Made by a program: the position numbers and the translations under genes. A stretch of 64,000 nt of DNA from NCBI GenBank assembly GCA_021018995.1, contig CM037588.1:83239765-83303764 (forward strand), given 5' to 3'. A model generated the notes under the pieces. That model did not search any database. It saw nothing but the letters and a program-made list of their open reading frames with translations, and was not told where the DNA came from. Source of the stretch: Chloranthus sessilifolius (lineage: Eukaryota > Streptophyta > Magnoliopsida > Chloranthales > Chloranthaceae). This document shows positions 46,140 through 56,420 of this stretch, piece after piece (within the stretch, counting starts at the first letter, position 1; every line of letters begins with the position of its first letter).

Positions 46140-46440
46140 AAAATGAATTCGCAAAGAAAAAAATATTCATTTCGAAAAGTTCAATTTTCTGTTCGAAAAG
46201 GATCTGGCTCTGTAACTAACTGCTCGAAAAGAATTATTTGCTTTTTGAATAGTTAGTTCTGAAGCTATTTGCTTTTCGAAATGTTGTTTCTGAAGCCATG
46301 TGCTTTTCGAATAAGTACTGATGCCATTCTCTTTTGAAAAAAGGACTGTTTTGAACTTTTCAAAAACTTCAAAGATACTTTGCGAAAATCATTTTAAGCA
46401 TATTTAAACCCTTTCAAAGGAAGGGTTTCATATTCGAAAG
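46140..46440 (+). repeat. TTCGAAAAG array upstream of ORF2, element D
   Basis: About eight copies or variants of the LTR palindrome (for example near 46168, 46190, 46225, 46275 and 46305), with the spacer phrase TTCTGAAGC also seen in the LTR arrays of families C and D. It lies between the pol stop and the TATA-like box. The surrounding sequence is not an LTR copy, so only the array type is shared. Confidence 0.72.
46401..46428 (+). promoter_or_regulatory. TATA-like box and inverted repeat before ORF2, element D
   Basis: TATTTAAA (46401-46408) overlaps the inverted repeat AAACCCTT-TCAAAGG-AAGGGTTT (46406-46428), whose arms contain the plant telo-box AAACCCT. ORF2 starts 317 bases after the box. 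The layout matches 16883-16905 in the Tekay-type element. Confidence 0.5.
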
Positions 46441-46717
46441 CCCTCCCAGAACATCCTGTTTCACAGAAAACCCATTTTCTTTCCATCCCTGCGTGTTTTT
46501 AGAGTTCAGCTCCAATTTTCTTCATATTTGTTCAATGGATTAAGGGTGAGGAGAGGGACCTTTTGCTTCTTATTCTAGTGGATTTCATCAAGAGATCAAC
46601 AAGTTCAGCTAAAACCCTAGATTTTGGTATTTTTTCTGTACATTGCCTCTGTTTGTGTTTTGCAAAGTTCAATTTGATATCAGCATTCATTGTGTGAGAT
46701 TCAAACAAAACTTTAAG

Positions 46718-49197
46718 ATGGGGAAAACTAAAAAATCATTGGCCGCAATGTTCCCACAGTCCTCTGCTAAGAAATTTAGCAAACCCTCCACAAAAGGAAA
46801 AGCCAAAACCTCAGCCAAGAGAAAACTTTCGATGGATAAAGCTGATAGAATTGAGAAGCGGAAGAAGGTTAGACATGAGGAACCCATCCCAATAGCTGAC
46901 CCTAGTCCTGAGCCTGAGCTTCCTCCTCTCCCTATGCATTTGGTACTGCCAAATCCATTCATTGAAGCTCAGAAGCTGATCCCAGAGCTTATCGTGGATG
47001 AAACCTTTTTCTTAAACAGACCTGAATGTAAGCTATCCGTGGACTACATTAGGGATGCTTCATTGAGCAATATTCTAACCCCTCTTCCAGAGAAAATCTA
47101 TCCAAGAATGGTGAGATTGTGGTACCAAAACATGGTCAAAGTGATCAGAAGGATGCTGATGTCCCTACTCTTGTAATTTTCATTGATGATTGCAATTTAA
47201 CTGTCACTTATGAAGACATTGGAAATGCTTTGGGGATCCCATTTCAACATGACCCGACTGGCCCTTTGGCTGCCCCAGAGACAGCTTCTTTTAGGGAAAT
47301 GGCTGCACATCTAACCAAAGGCATAGTTGGCAGTGGACAGTCCATCATGAGGAGAGACTTAGCACCTCAATTTTTGCTAATGGACTCCATTTTGAGGGGA
47401 TCTTTCTATGTCATCGGGCACAGCCAGGAAAGAAGAACACCAATTTTGGAGGCCCTCTTTCATTTCTCTAAGGGGCAATTCTTTAATGCCCCTATGCTCA
47501 GTTTTGAAGCCATGGCTGACATCAGTGCCAAGATGACAAAGGAACAGAAAATAGCTGGCATACCATTTGGAAGGCTGATCACAGCCATGTTAAGGGCAAA
47601 ATTCGACATTGATGAGGAAGAGCCATTCGAGATTATCTCCCCTCATGCATTTGGGAAAAGGGCTTGGACCACAAGCCAAACCATGTTAAATAAAATGAGG
47701 GAAGAAGTTGCACCAGCTCCTGCAGCTGCCCAAGAACCTGCTACACTTGAACCAGACCCTGCAGCTGCCCAAGACGTTCATATACCTGACCCTGAGGTGC
47801 CCAGCTCTTCCGCTGCACCCATTCCACTTGCAGTTGGTGTTGAACCAACTGTCACTATTGAGGTGCCTAGCTCTTCAGCTGCACCCATTGTTGAAGGGGT
47901 CATCATCCTACCCACTTCACCTGTCACAGCCCCCATTCCTTCACCTATTCCAATTGTTCCATCACTCATACCCACCATCATCCCAATTGCAGACTCTCCC
48001 TCTACACTAACCACACCAATCACTCTTACACCACCAATTTCCCCTACGAATGTCCCAAGTATGGCCACAGAGTTTGTGGAACAATCTCCTAGCACTCCCC
48101 TTATCCCAAGCTTCCCAGATTCACCAGCTTCTTCAAATCATACACCTGAAATCACTCATACCCCTGAACCTGAGATATTGACAACAGAGGCCTATTCATC
48201 ATTGATGGGAGCTATCTTGGAGAACATTAGACTTGAATCTGCACCTCTACCTGATCCTCCTCATTTCACCCATGTGGCTACTTCCCCCTTCACAACCATC
48301 TCACCCATTGACCCTCAACAATCTACATCAATTTTACCAGTCCCTACTTTGCATACCACACCCACACCTCACACAATTAGCCAAATATTCACCTTTCTCC
48401 AATCCATCCAAACACAACTACAAGTCAACATAGACAATCAGTCTGTAACAAATGCCCTTCTCCAAACCTTAGCCTCCACATCCCAAACAACCACCTTAGC
48501 CACTGTACCTGCTGTTGCTGAACATGCTCCCCAAACAGACCCTGAGGTAGTTTTTGTAGATCCACCCATCCTCACCACTACTGACAATGTTACCCAAACA
48601 GAACCTGAGGTAGTACTTTTTGAGTCCCCTTCAACTTTCCTCAATGTCTCTGATCAAGCTACTCAAAGTGACCCAGAGGTCATACTTTTGGACTCCTCTT
48701 CTCCCACTGCTGGGATACCTTTGGTCCCTAACCACTCCATTCCCATTCCTAGATTTGCCACTCTTAAAAGGGCTATGGAAGAGAACCCTTATGTCTGTCA
48801 CGATGTCCTCAAGGGGTTAGCTGATCTGCAAGCTTACATTAGAACCCCTTATGAAGACCAAATTCGAAAATTGGAGTTGTTCATAAAATTTGAGAGAGAG
48901 AAGATGCAAGACCTGCTGGGTCAAACTTTTCAGATGGTTAGGAGTGAACAGCACAAGGTCACCATGTTGCAAGCACAGCTTGAATAGGAAAAATTGAGAG
49001 CTTCTAGACTTGAAAAGTATATTGGCCTCACCAAAAAGATCAAATCTGAGGAATACACCGAGCTGCAAGGCACAATCCAGGAGAAGGCTAGATCGAGTTC
49101 AGACTCCAATACTGACTCAAGTTCTGACTCTAACAGCGATTCCAGTTCTGATCCCATTGAACCAACTTATGATACAAATTTTGACCCAAGTTATTAG
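46718..49197 (+). pseudogene. ORF2 of element D, putative plant transposon protein family
   Basis: I chose ATG 46718 (MGKTKKS) because it starts the conserved basic head. The frame runs to about 47150, shifts, and then stays open from 47119 to 48987; after a single TAG at 48985 it continues to 49197. It totals about 825 codons. Order: Lys-rich head, conserved core (YPRMVRLWYQN; TYEDIGNALGIP at about 47206; RRDLAPQFLLMDSIL; LEALFHFSKGQFF; FGKRAWTTSQ at about 47650), a long Pro/Thr/Ser-rich region with TQTDPEVVF-like repeats, a coiled segment (about 48830-49020) and a Ser/Asp tail. No signal peptide or membrane helix. The role is unknown; similar genes are in the Tekay-type element and in A and C. 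Confidence 0.85.
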
Positions 49198-49372
49198 AAT
49201 ACATTGTACATGTTTGTTTTGTGGGTCTGCCATATGTAATTCCTGCTTTCTGTTAACTTTTGTTAATTAAGTAATTACTGTGCATTTCTTTTCCTTCTTC
49301 TCTGCCATTATGATTTCGCTTGTTGTTTTCTTTTCTTTGCTTTATAGCACACTGGAGGACACTGCTCATCAT
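49198..49372 (+). other. Spacer after ORF2, element D
   Basis: T-rich with no gene. It leads into GAGGACACTGCTCATCATAG before the PPT-like tract. Confidence 0.6.
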
Positions 49373-49385
49373 AGGTCTGGGGGTG
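49373..49385 (+). other. Internal PPT-like tract, element D
   Basis: AGGTCTGGGGGTG followed by TAGCAGA, 1.6 kb before the 3' LTR. Compare the 3' PPT AGGTTTGGGGGTG at 50959. Confidence 0.7.
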
Positions 49386-50783
49386 TAGCAGAATTACCAA
49401 TAGTTTAGTTAAAATCAGTGCAGCTTATGATCACGGCAGAATTTTTGAAGACAAAGTAATTTCACGCCTGTTGTTTTGAAAAATGAGGAAGTTAAAACTT
49501 TGTAAAATTGATTTTTAGTGTAATTCCAATACTTTCATGAAGTGAATGTCAGAAAATTTTCAAAATAAAATTGATGTTTTAGTAAACCTAAAAAGAGAGA
49601 AAACAGTGATGATATACTTCACAAATTTGATAGAAAACTACACCCAGTGAAACTTGGGCCTGAAATGTATTCTTTGGAGATATGAATTGGCAATTTTTTC
49701 TGCTCTAGGGACTATTCGAACCTGCTCACTATCACTAGAAGTTACACATATTCAAATTGCAATAACTTGACAGCTATCATGATATTAAAGACATGATGTA
49801 AGGCCTCCTTTTTGACAGTTTGAACTTCAAAAAGCCCCACCTTTTGAAACTACCTTTGATACACACCAGTTGAGCTTCATAAATCCATGATTTCTTTGAA
49901 ACCTCATAAACCAACCTAATCAACCTCATTTAGCCTAACCCACACTTTGAGAATTCAGAAGGTAAAGGAAAGGAAGCTGAAGAAAGGAGAGTTGGGTAAC
50001 AGTTTGGCAAAAGAAGAAGAAAAATAATTGAAGGCAATGATGTACCAACAAAAGAAATATGGCATTCCAGTCAATGTCCCTAAAAAAAGAAAAAAAAAAA
50101 AAAAAAAAGGAAAAGTCATTTCATTGGAAATTTGAAAAAGAAAGAGAAAAAGATGGCCACTTTGGGTCTGAAAATTCAAAGAAGAAGATGAAATTGTGCT
50201 GAAATGAAGAAGGTGTGTCTACCACCTCTTGACCTTGACTGACTTCTCAATTTGGAACTCCATTCCACCTCTTTATTCTTGATAAATTTCACCCATAAGC
50301 CACAATACCACCCAAGTCGAAGTGCTTACTGATCAATGATGGATTGAGCTGGCACATGGAGATAAGGATTTGTGTAATCTATGGCGAAAAGAGTAGTAGA
50401 TTCAGAACTGAAAATCTATGCCTATGCTCATGCTTACAGTCCTATTTGAGGATTGTAACTTCTCTTGAGCTGTGTGAAATAGTACAACCCTCCTATTTGC
50501 ATGATGAGTGAAAACCCTGGTGAGAGTTGAGTTTGAAATCAAGTCATTTGGGGTAACATCAAAACTGAATTTTCAAATAGAAGGCAAGCTTTTCATTAAT
50601 TTTTCCTGTAAAAACTTTTTGACACAAACTGAGTGAATGGTAAAAGGAATTACAACAGAATTTTAGTTTTAAACTGATGATTTCTTGAAGATCTTTTTAC
50701 AGCTTGATTGATGCAGGTGTGAATAACTTGACTAGATAAAAGTCTGCTTTAACAGAACTACATTTATATTAACTGATTTATTG
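49386..50783 (+). other. Conserved non-coding 3' region, element D
   Basis: No gene. Islands in the same order as in C and A: AGAAGGTAAAGGAAAGGAA (about 49957), a purine-rich tract with an A-run at 50085-50110, AATCTATGGCGAAAAG (about 50376), and CCCTGGTGAG (about 50515). Confidence 0.62.
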
Positions 50784-50906
50784 GAGAAGTTTGTGGGTAC
50801 CTTCACTGAAAACCCTCAGGAGACTTCACTCCTCCATTAGGGATCACCTAGGGGTTTAAAAGGCTTGTTGCATCTGCTAAATGCAACTGTGTTCCCTACA
50901 AAAGTG
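50784..50906 (+). ncRNA. Conserved pre-PPT RNA module, element D copy
   Basis: Same fold as at 14705: TTTGTGGG with CCCTACAAAA closing, AAACCC with GGGTTT, AGGAG-ACTTCA-CTCCT, TTAGG-GATCA-CCTAG (one G-T pair) and TGCAT-7 nt-ATGCA. Changes from the other copies fall mainly in loops or keep pairing. Confidence 0.62.
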
Positions 50907-50958
50907 CCCTTTTCATTTTGTTTTTAATGTTGTCTTTGCTCAGGGACTAGCAAAGCTT

Positions 50959-50971
50959 AGGTTTGGGGGTG
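50959..50971 (+). other. 3' polypurine tract, element D
   Basis: AGGTTTGGGGGTG immediately before the 3' LTR. Confidence 0.88.
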
Positions 50972-52825
50972 TGTTAAGAACTGGAAAATACCATTTTCCA
51001 CCCCTTAACCTGGGTCTTGATGGACCTTTGAGAGAACAAAATAAGTGTTTTAAGTGCTTATTTCATAGCTAACAATAAAGGCAGGCTTAACCTTGAAAGC
51101 AGCCTAAAAGTGACAAAAAGATGAGAACTCCGGTGAAACTAATGGAAGAAAGAGAAGGGACAAACTCACTGGCTGACAAGATGCATAAACCAAAGAGGAC
51201 AAAGGCCTAATCTCAACCTGGAAGGAGGATTGGAAGCTATTGAGCAATGAAGAGGCGATTGCTTTTCGAAAAGAACCTGAACTTTTCGAAAAGATCCTGA
51301 AATCTGCGAAAAGTACTAAAAGCTCCAGGTTTAGTTTTTGAAGAGAATCTAAACTCTTCGAAAGGATTTATGAACTTTTCAAAAAGAAGAGAACCCCTTG
51401 AGACACAGGACCTATCTGAAAAGAGCTTGAAGCCCACGAACTTTTCGAAAAGTTCTCCAAACTGTGCGAAATGGTATTATGAAGATTCCCAGCATCTGCA
51501 AGGGTAATTCAGTAATCTCTACACGTGCCCCAATGCATTCAAAAACCCAGGGACATTCCAAAAGATTCTGAGCACGAACCAAAGGCATATTCCACCCCAT
51601 GTGAACACCCGAAAATGAGATTACTTGGCGGGAACTTCTAAAAGCTCTAACTGATTTTTGAATTACATAACAGAATTGATGCTTCTATCACCGGATTGGC
51701 TGAACCAGATCAAGCAGTTTTGATTGGCCAAAACAGATCTGGAACCTTATGCTCGACTCCTATTGGTGGATACAGATCTAACCAATTTTGATTGGTTGAT
51801 ACACATCTGAGCTAGACTTGGGGGAAACTATAAATAGATATACCATTTGCCCAATTTGGGTATCCAGATTTTGAGTTTCATTTCTATTCCCCCATTTTCA
51901 TTTTAGATAGCTTGTCTGAAACTCCTGTAATAGGCTAGCTTTTATTTGTAATTGAGAGCTATGAGATAATTCTGTAATTCAAGAGAGAATTGTGTTCAAG
52001 ACTACAAATCTGAGAGTTGTTAAGCTGAGCTCTGTAATTGTAATGGTGAATTTGAAAAGGTTGCTGTGAACCGTATGTTCTCAATTGGATTCGTGTTAAG
52101 GGTTCCCTGTGATCTCCTGATTGCACTAGACTCCTTTAGATTTACTGTTTTTCAAGCAATTTCCCTTAATTCATTACTCCTGTGAAAATTAGCGTTTGGA
52201 ACCTAACTTTTTCACAGCATTTGTAGTGATATTCTTGTTCTGAATTGAGGGTTCAGATTAAAGACTATTGGATGGTCTGTGTCCATTAAAGTGGACAGAC
52301 CATAGCCATATGCTTAACTCTAATCCTTGACTTAGATTACTTTCTCTTGCATCTGTGCTTGTAGCCAGATGAAGATTGGATCATATCTCATTTGATCTAC
52401 ATTTAGTCTCATTTTGCACCAAGTACTAAATCCAAGTTAGATATTATTTCTCCATTCTTGTTAATTTACATCAAATCTCCCCAACTCGGATCTGGATCAT
52501 TTAGTTTAATGTTTACTTTTATCATGTAGTTAATGTAACAAATTCAACCTCCCATGTTATGTGCTTTATAGATAGGATCAGAGGTCAGATCTGGTAGCTC
52601 AGATCTGAAGGTTTATCTTACATTTTAAATCAATTCCCTGTGGACGATCTTTTACTCACTTACATTTAAAACTTGCTACAATTGGCCCTGATCTTGCAGG
52701 CTAATTAAGTTCTCTCTGTGCTGATATTTTCTTATTCTTTTTAATTTTCCAAATTCAGTACAATTCATCATCTGTAAGTCTGTTTTCAAAACACAAATAA
52801 ATCATGCACATTTAGAACAGCAACA
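50972..52825 (+). repeat. 3' LTR of element D
   Basis: 1854 bp with palindrome array (51250-51475), TATA box (51829-51836) and hairpin (52273-52302); followed by GTATC. Confidence 0.93.
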
Positions 52826-52830
52826 GTATC

Positions 52831-54026
52831 TTTGAAATTTGTGCTTAATTGTTCAAATCTCAGACATTTTATCTCAGTTTGTTTATTTTGCATATTTTAT
52901 ATCATTGCGCTAAAACTCATTGTGTTTAAACTCAGGACAAATAGACATCATTACCATCATAAAAGGAAATGATTAAAGGTCATTTTTGGCTCGTTTGTGT
53001 CCAAAATGCCGCACTTTATATTGATTTATCTTTTGCACCCCCTTTGATCCTTGATTGAAAAAGTTTTCCCTAAACATTCCTTGTTAAGCTATTTTAACCA
53101 TAACCCACACTAGTTTAAAAAATATATATATATATATATATATAACTTTACCCTTCAATCTCTAAGATATTGAGAAAGAGAGATGAGAACAAGAGAGAGT
53201 GGAGAATCATGGCAATAATACTTGCAAGGAGCATATGACAGAAAAATATATAAATAAAAGGGGAGAGAAAAAGAAAAAAATATATCTTTGTGCAAGAGGT
53301 AGAGAAATGAGAAATATGTGAAAAACATAATGTGGTGTTAAAAAGAAAAAAAAAAGAAGGAATGAAAAAAAGGAGAAAAGTTGATTCTCAGAAAAAGAAA
53401 TTCTTAAAAATCTGATAAAGAAAGAGTGTAAAGTTAGAAGATCAAATTGTGATTGTTTTTCTGGTTTCTCAGAGAAATTTGATCCCAGATTTCCCTTTCT
53501 TTCTTCACCTTTACCCGAGCCCTGTTACAACCTTGAAAATGACCTTGATCCAATCATGAGTGGTAAATGCTTTGTGGAGAGTGATAATGTAATGTCTATG
53601 GTGCTTGAAATAAAGTGCTTAGGATACAAATTTCTTTCACCATGAGATTTCTTTTAATTCTTTGATACACCATGTTTTCTATATCATGTGAGACCTTTTT
53701 GTTTGTGTTGTAACTCTCTCTCATCTTTGTGTAAAAATCAAACCATTCATCAAAACGATTTTATTTTGAGTGTATACCTAAGGTGAGGATTGAATCGAAA
53801 CTTGGGATCCAACAATTCCTCATTTGAATTGTTCTTGTCATAGAACAATTTAAGCATTGGCACATGCACACATGACAAAATTGGTCTAAATATTGGAGAA
53901 TTGGAATAAGCAACAGTGAATGAATATTTATATGCTGAAGTGATTACTAGTTTTGAATTTTAAAGGTATATATATTATATAAATCGATTTTTGAAAACTC
54001 TTTTACCGATAGTTTTGAAATTGCTT
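52831..54026 (+). other. Internal non-coding part of the LARD-like element, right side
   Basis: No gene. It contains a TA microsatellite (about 53120-53143) and a long purine-rich tract (about 53160-53430). Faint islands shared with the Athila-like 3' region occur, such as TGTAATGTCTATGGTG near 53585 and CCTAAGGTGAGGATTG near 53777. Confidence 0.6.
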
Positions 54027-54147
54027 CGGAAGTTTTTGGGCGTCACCACTGAAAACCCTCAGGAGACACAGCTCTTCCACTAGGGATCACCTAGGGGTTT
54101 AAAGTCTTATTGCATATGCTAAATGCAATCGTGCTCCCTACGAAACT
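54027..54147 (+). ncRNA. Conserved pre-PPT RNA module, LARD-like copy
   Basis: AAACCC with GGGTTT, AGGAG-ACACAG-CTCTT (wobble pairs keep the stem although sequence changed), CTAGG-GATCA-CCTAG and TGCAT-7 nt-ATGCA are all present. The closing helix is weaker. This is the copy in an element with no coding capacity, which argues for a role in cis. Confidence 0.6.
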
Positions 54148-54228
54148 GACATTTAATTTTTTTAAGATGTTAGTTTTATTTGCTTTGACATATTTATCAT
54201 TCTCTATGCTCGATGACTAGCATAGTGT

Positions 54229-54241
54229 AGGTTTGGGGGTG
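54229..54241 (+). other. 3' polypurine tract, LARD-like element
   Basis: AGGTTTGGGGGTG, identical to that of element D, abutting the 3' LTR. Confidence 0.87.
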
Positions 54242-55566
54242 TGATCTGTGTCAAAAGATGACCATATTTATACCCTAATACCAACATTTGGCCATCTGAT
54301 GAAGGCATTCTGATGGTCATTATATAATTTTAGTAGTTTCAGGTGTTTGTGACCGTTAGATCTTGCAAAGGCATAAAAGAGTATAATTAAGGACAATATG
54401 AGAGCATTGGATCAAAGGGTCAACAAAAACACCAAAATTCGTGAAAAGAATTGATTGGTCCAGTCAGAAGCACGAGAATGGATAAGACACATGTCAGGCT
54501 CAATCGATTGAAATTTAGAAATCAATCAATTGAGTGGATGACAACTGTTTCCCTCATAAATTCGAATTTGAATTCAATCGATTGAGATTTACATTTCAAT
54601 CGATTGAGATTTAAATTCAAATAAGTCCGCCAAAATTCAAATTTTGAATTCAATCAATTAAATCTTGGAATTCAATTGATTGACCTATATATGAAAACTC
54701 TTCCATCTAAGCCCTATATAAATAGAGTAGTGTTTAGGGTTTGCGCATGCTTCTTTTAGGGGTCTTCTTGGCCAACTTTCTTAGTTTTTTTCTTAGGTTT
54801 TTCTTTGTTGTTTTTACTACTTAATTTTAATTTATGGTAATTAGTTGTAATTAGGAAGCAAAGCTTTGTAAGGTTTCAGATCTTTTTGTAAAAGATTTGA
54901 GCATTTGATAAATCAAAGAGCATTTTTATAATGGTTTTGGATATGTGCCTTGCATGGGGATCGGAGATGAACGACTAAAATCGTTCATTCAAGGAGGAAG
55001 CGACCCCTAGATGAGTAACTGCTTTATTGTTAATTCTATAATTTCTTATCATTGTCATTGAATCATTCAGTTAATAAGTGTGTGGTTAATTGAATATCAT
55101 CGAATGCTTCTTTATAGTCGTCGATCTTGGTTATCGATGACCATAGAAGCGTGATTGCTTCTCACTGTTGTGATTTCGAATTTGAGACCAGATCAACAAT
55201 CATATTCTCTACGATTTGTTTTTCTTCTTGATAAATGATGGTATATTGATGTAGTATGAAATCGTGTGATTAATTATAGAGAAGTTACAAATCTAGGGTT
55301 AGCGGACTCCTTGATCATCTTTTCATCACTGCTTGATTTTTCATTATTTTTCTTGCTTAAGCTTTGTTTAGATCTTTTTATTTTTATGTTTGCTTAGTTG
55401 TTAATTTTTATCGTGATAAAGATCTAGGCTTTGGTACTTCCTTAGGTTCATTTGAGGCTTCTAAAATTAATTACATTTCACACTTCCCTATGGGTTCGAC
55501 ACCCTTGATTTCACCGTGCTACGATAGATCTTGTGCACTTCCAAGGGTATAATTTAAAACCAATCA
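54242..55566 (+). repeat. 3' LTR of the LARD-like element
   Basis: 1325 bp, TGATCTGTGTC to ACCAATCA, followed by CTTAC. Array of CAATCGATTG at 54500-54670 and TATA box at 54715. It lacks about 110 bases found in the 5' copy. Confidence 0.9.
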
Positions 55567-55571
55567 CTTAC

Positions 55572-56132
55572 CCTAAACACACCATCATCTCCACCCATAA
55601 GCTCTGAGCTGGACATCATCCCTCACCCAATGGATGACTCTAACAAGTGGGCCATAGTCCCTTATGGTTCCATTCTCATTCGCCAGTTCTACACCCTCAA
55701 CAAAGCCATGGCTGCTACCCCTATGTCAGGAGAGATGTGGAGCTGTTACTGGAATCTGTCACACCAATGTTGGAGCAACCATATCAAGGTTAAATTTTCT
55801 AGATCAAGAAAGATAATGACAAGGAGCTAAAGGGGCACTGGCAGATGGTATTGAATTCCTTGGACCTATACAAAGTTTACAAGAATAAATCAATCCATTT
55901 GGAAAAATTGGTGACCACACTCTACTCCACATTCTCAGTCCTAAACCCTGATCTACCTAAGGGCATAACATTCAAGGAGCCCTCCAGCACTAAGCCCAAG
56001 AAACTAGTTGCCAAAATAACCAAGGCTTGGGCTGACCAAGCCACCACCATGAAGAAAGAGAAGGGCAAATATGAGGAAAAATATGAATGGACCCCCACCT
56101 TTGTCTTGAGTTTAGACTCTGAGTCAAATTAG
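55572..56132 (+). pseudogene. ORF2 of element A, C-terminal part
   Basis: Continues the frame of 21134-21617 across the LARD-like insertion. The stretch to the TAA at 55828 includes PYGSILIRQFYTLNKAMA, comparable to FATLKRAMEENP in element D (about 48760). After a frame change, 55845-56132 encodes a coiled, Lys-rich C-terminus ending SLDSESN, comparable to the Ser/Asp tails of the other ORF2 copies. No further domain is seen. Confidence 0.65.
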
Positions 56133-56407
56133 ACTTAAGATTTATGATATGTAGTTTGTACTTAGGTGCTGTCATTAATGTCTATATTTTTTGTATTTGT
56201 ATTCCAAAATTTTATACTGCCATATGCGTCCCTCTCCCTGTATAGTAGTCTTATAAATGTTCTTGTTAATGAAATTTTCTTTTGTGCCAAATTTACAATG
56301 TGTTCCCTATTCAATATTTTTATTTCCTGCATTATGTTGTAATGTGTTGTGTTGACCCTGCTGCCCTTATACAAATTTAATGAAACAATGAGGACACTGT
56401 TTAACTT
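56133..56407 (+). other. Spacer after ORF2, element A
   Basis: AT-rich with no gene; ends in ATGAGGACACTG, the conserved lead to the PPT-like tract. Confidence 0.6.
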
Positions 56408-56420
56408 AGGTTTGGGGGTA
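56408..56420 (+). other. Internal PPT-like tract, element A
   Basis: AGGTTTGGGGGTA followed by TGGCAGA, about 1.6 kb before the 3' LTR. Confidence 0.7.

Larger units (their letters stand above)
38451..52825 (+). mobile_element. Athila-like element D, most complete copy
   Basis: 14,375 bp. LTRs at 38451-40319 and 50972-52825 (TGTTAAGAAC to AGCAACA), exact GTATC duplication at 38446-38450 and 52826-52830. Contents in order: Asp-type PBS, gag, protease, RT, RNase H, integrase, palindrome array, TATA-like box, ORF2, internal PPT-like tract, conserved non-coding region, pre-PPT module, 3' PPT. About nine differences in the first 230 bases of the LTRs suggest a fairly recent insertion. Reading frames are long but have scattered stops. 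Confidence 0.94.
21618..55566 (+). mobile_element. Non-coding LARD-like LTR element related to the Athila-type group
   Basis: The 5' LTR is 21618-36642 (interrupted by a solo LTR) and the 3' LTR 54242-55566, with exact duplication CTTAC at 21613-21617 and 55567-55571. Removing the insertions leaves about 3.2 kb of internal sequence with no gag or pol. It has an Asp-type PBS (36649), an internal PPT-like tract (38039), the conserved pre-PPT module (54027) and a 3' PPT (54229), all as in the Athila-like elements. I infer a passenger moved by Athila-like proteins. Confidence 0.85.

Noticed and set aside
46643-46717. Upstream in-frame ATG for ORF2 of D at 46643
   Set aside because: The conserved basic head MGKTKK at 46718 resembles the EKTKK head in element A; the preceding codons are not shared.
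54027-54147. Hammerhead or other small self-cleaving ribozyme in the pre-PPT module
   Set aside because: The CTGATGA and GAAA core arrangement of hammerheads is absent; CACTGAAAACC only resembles part of it.
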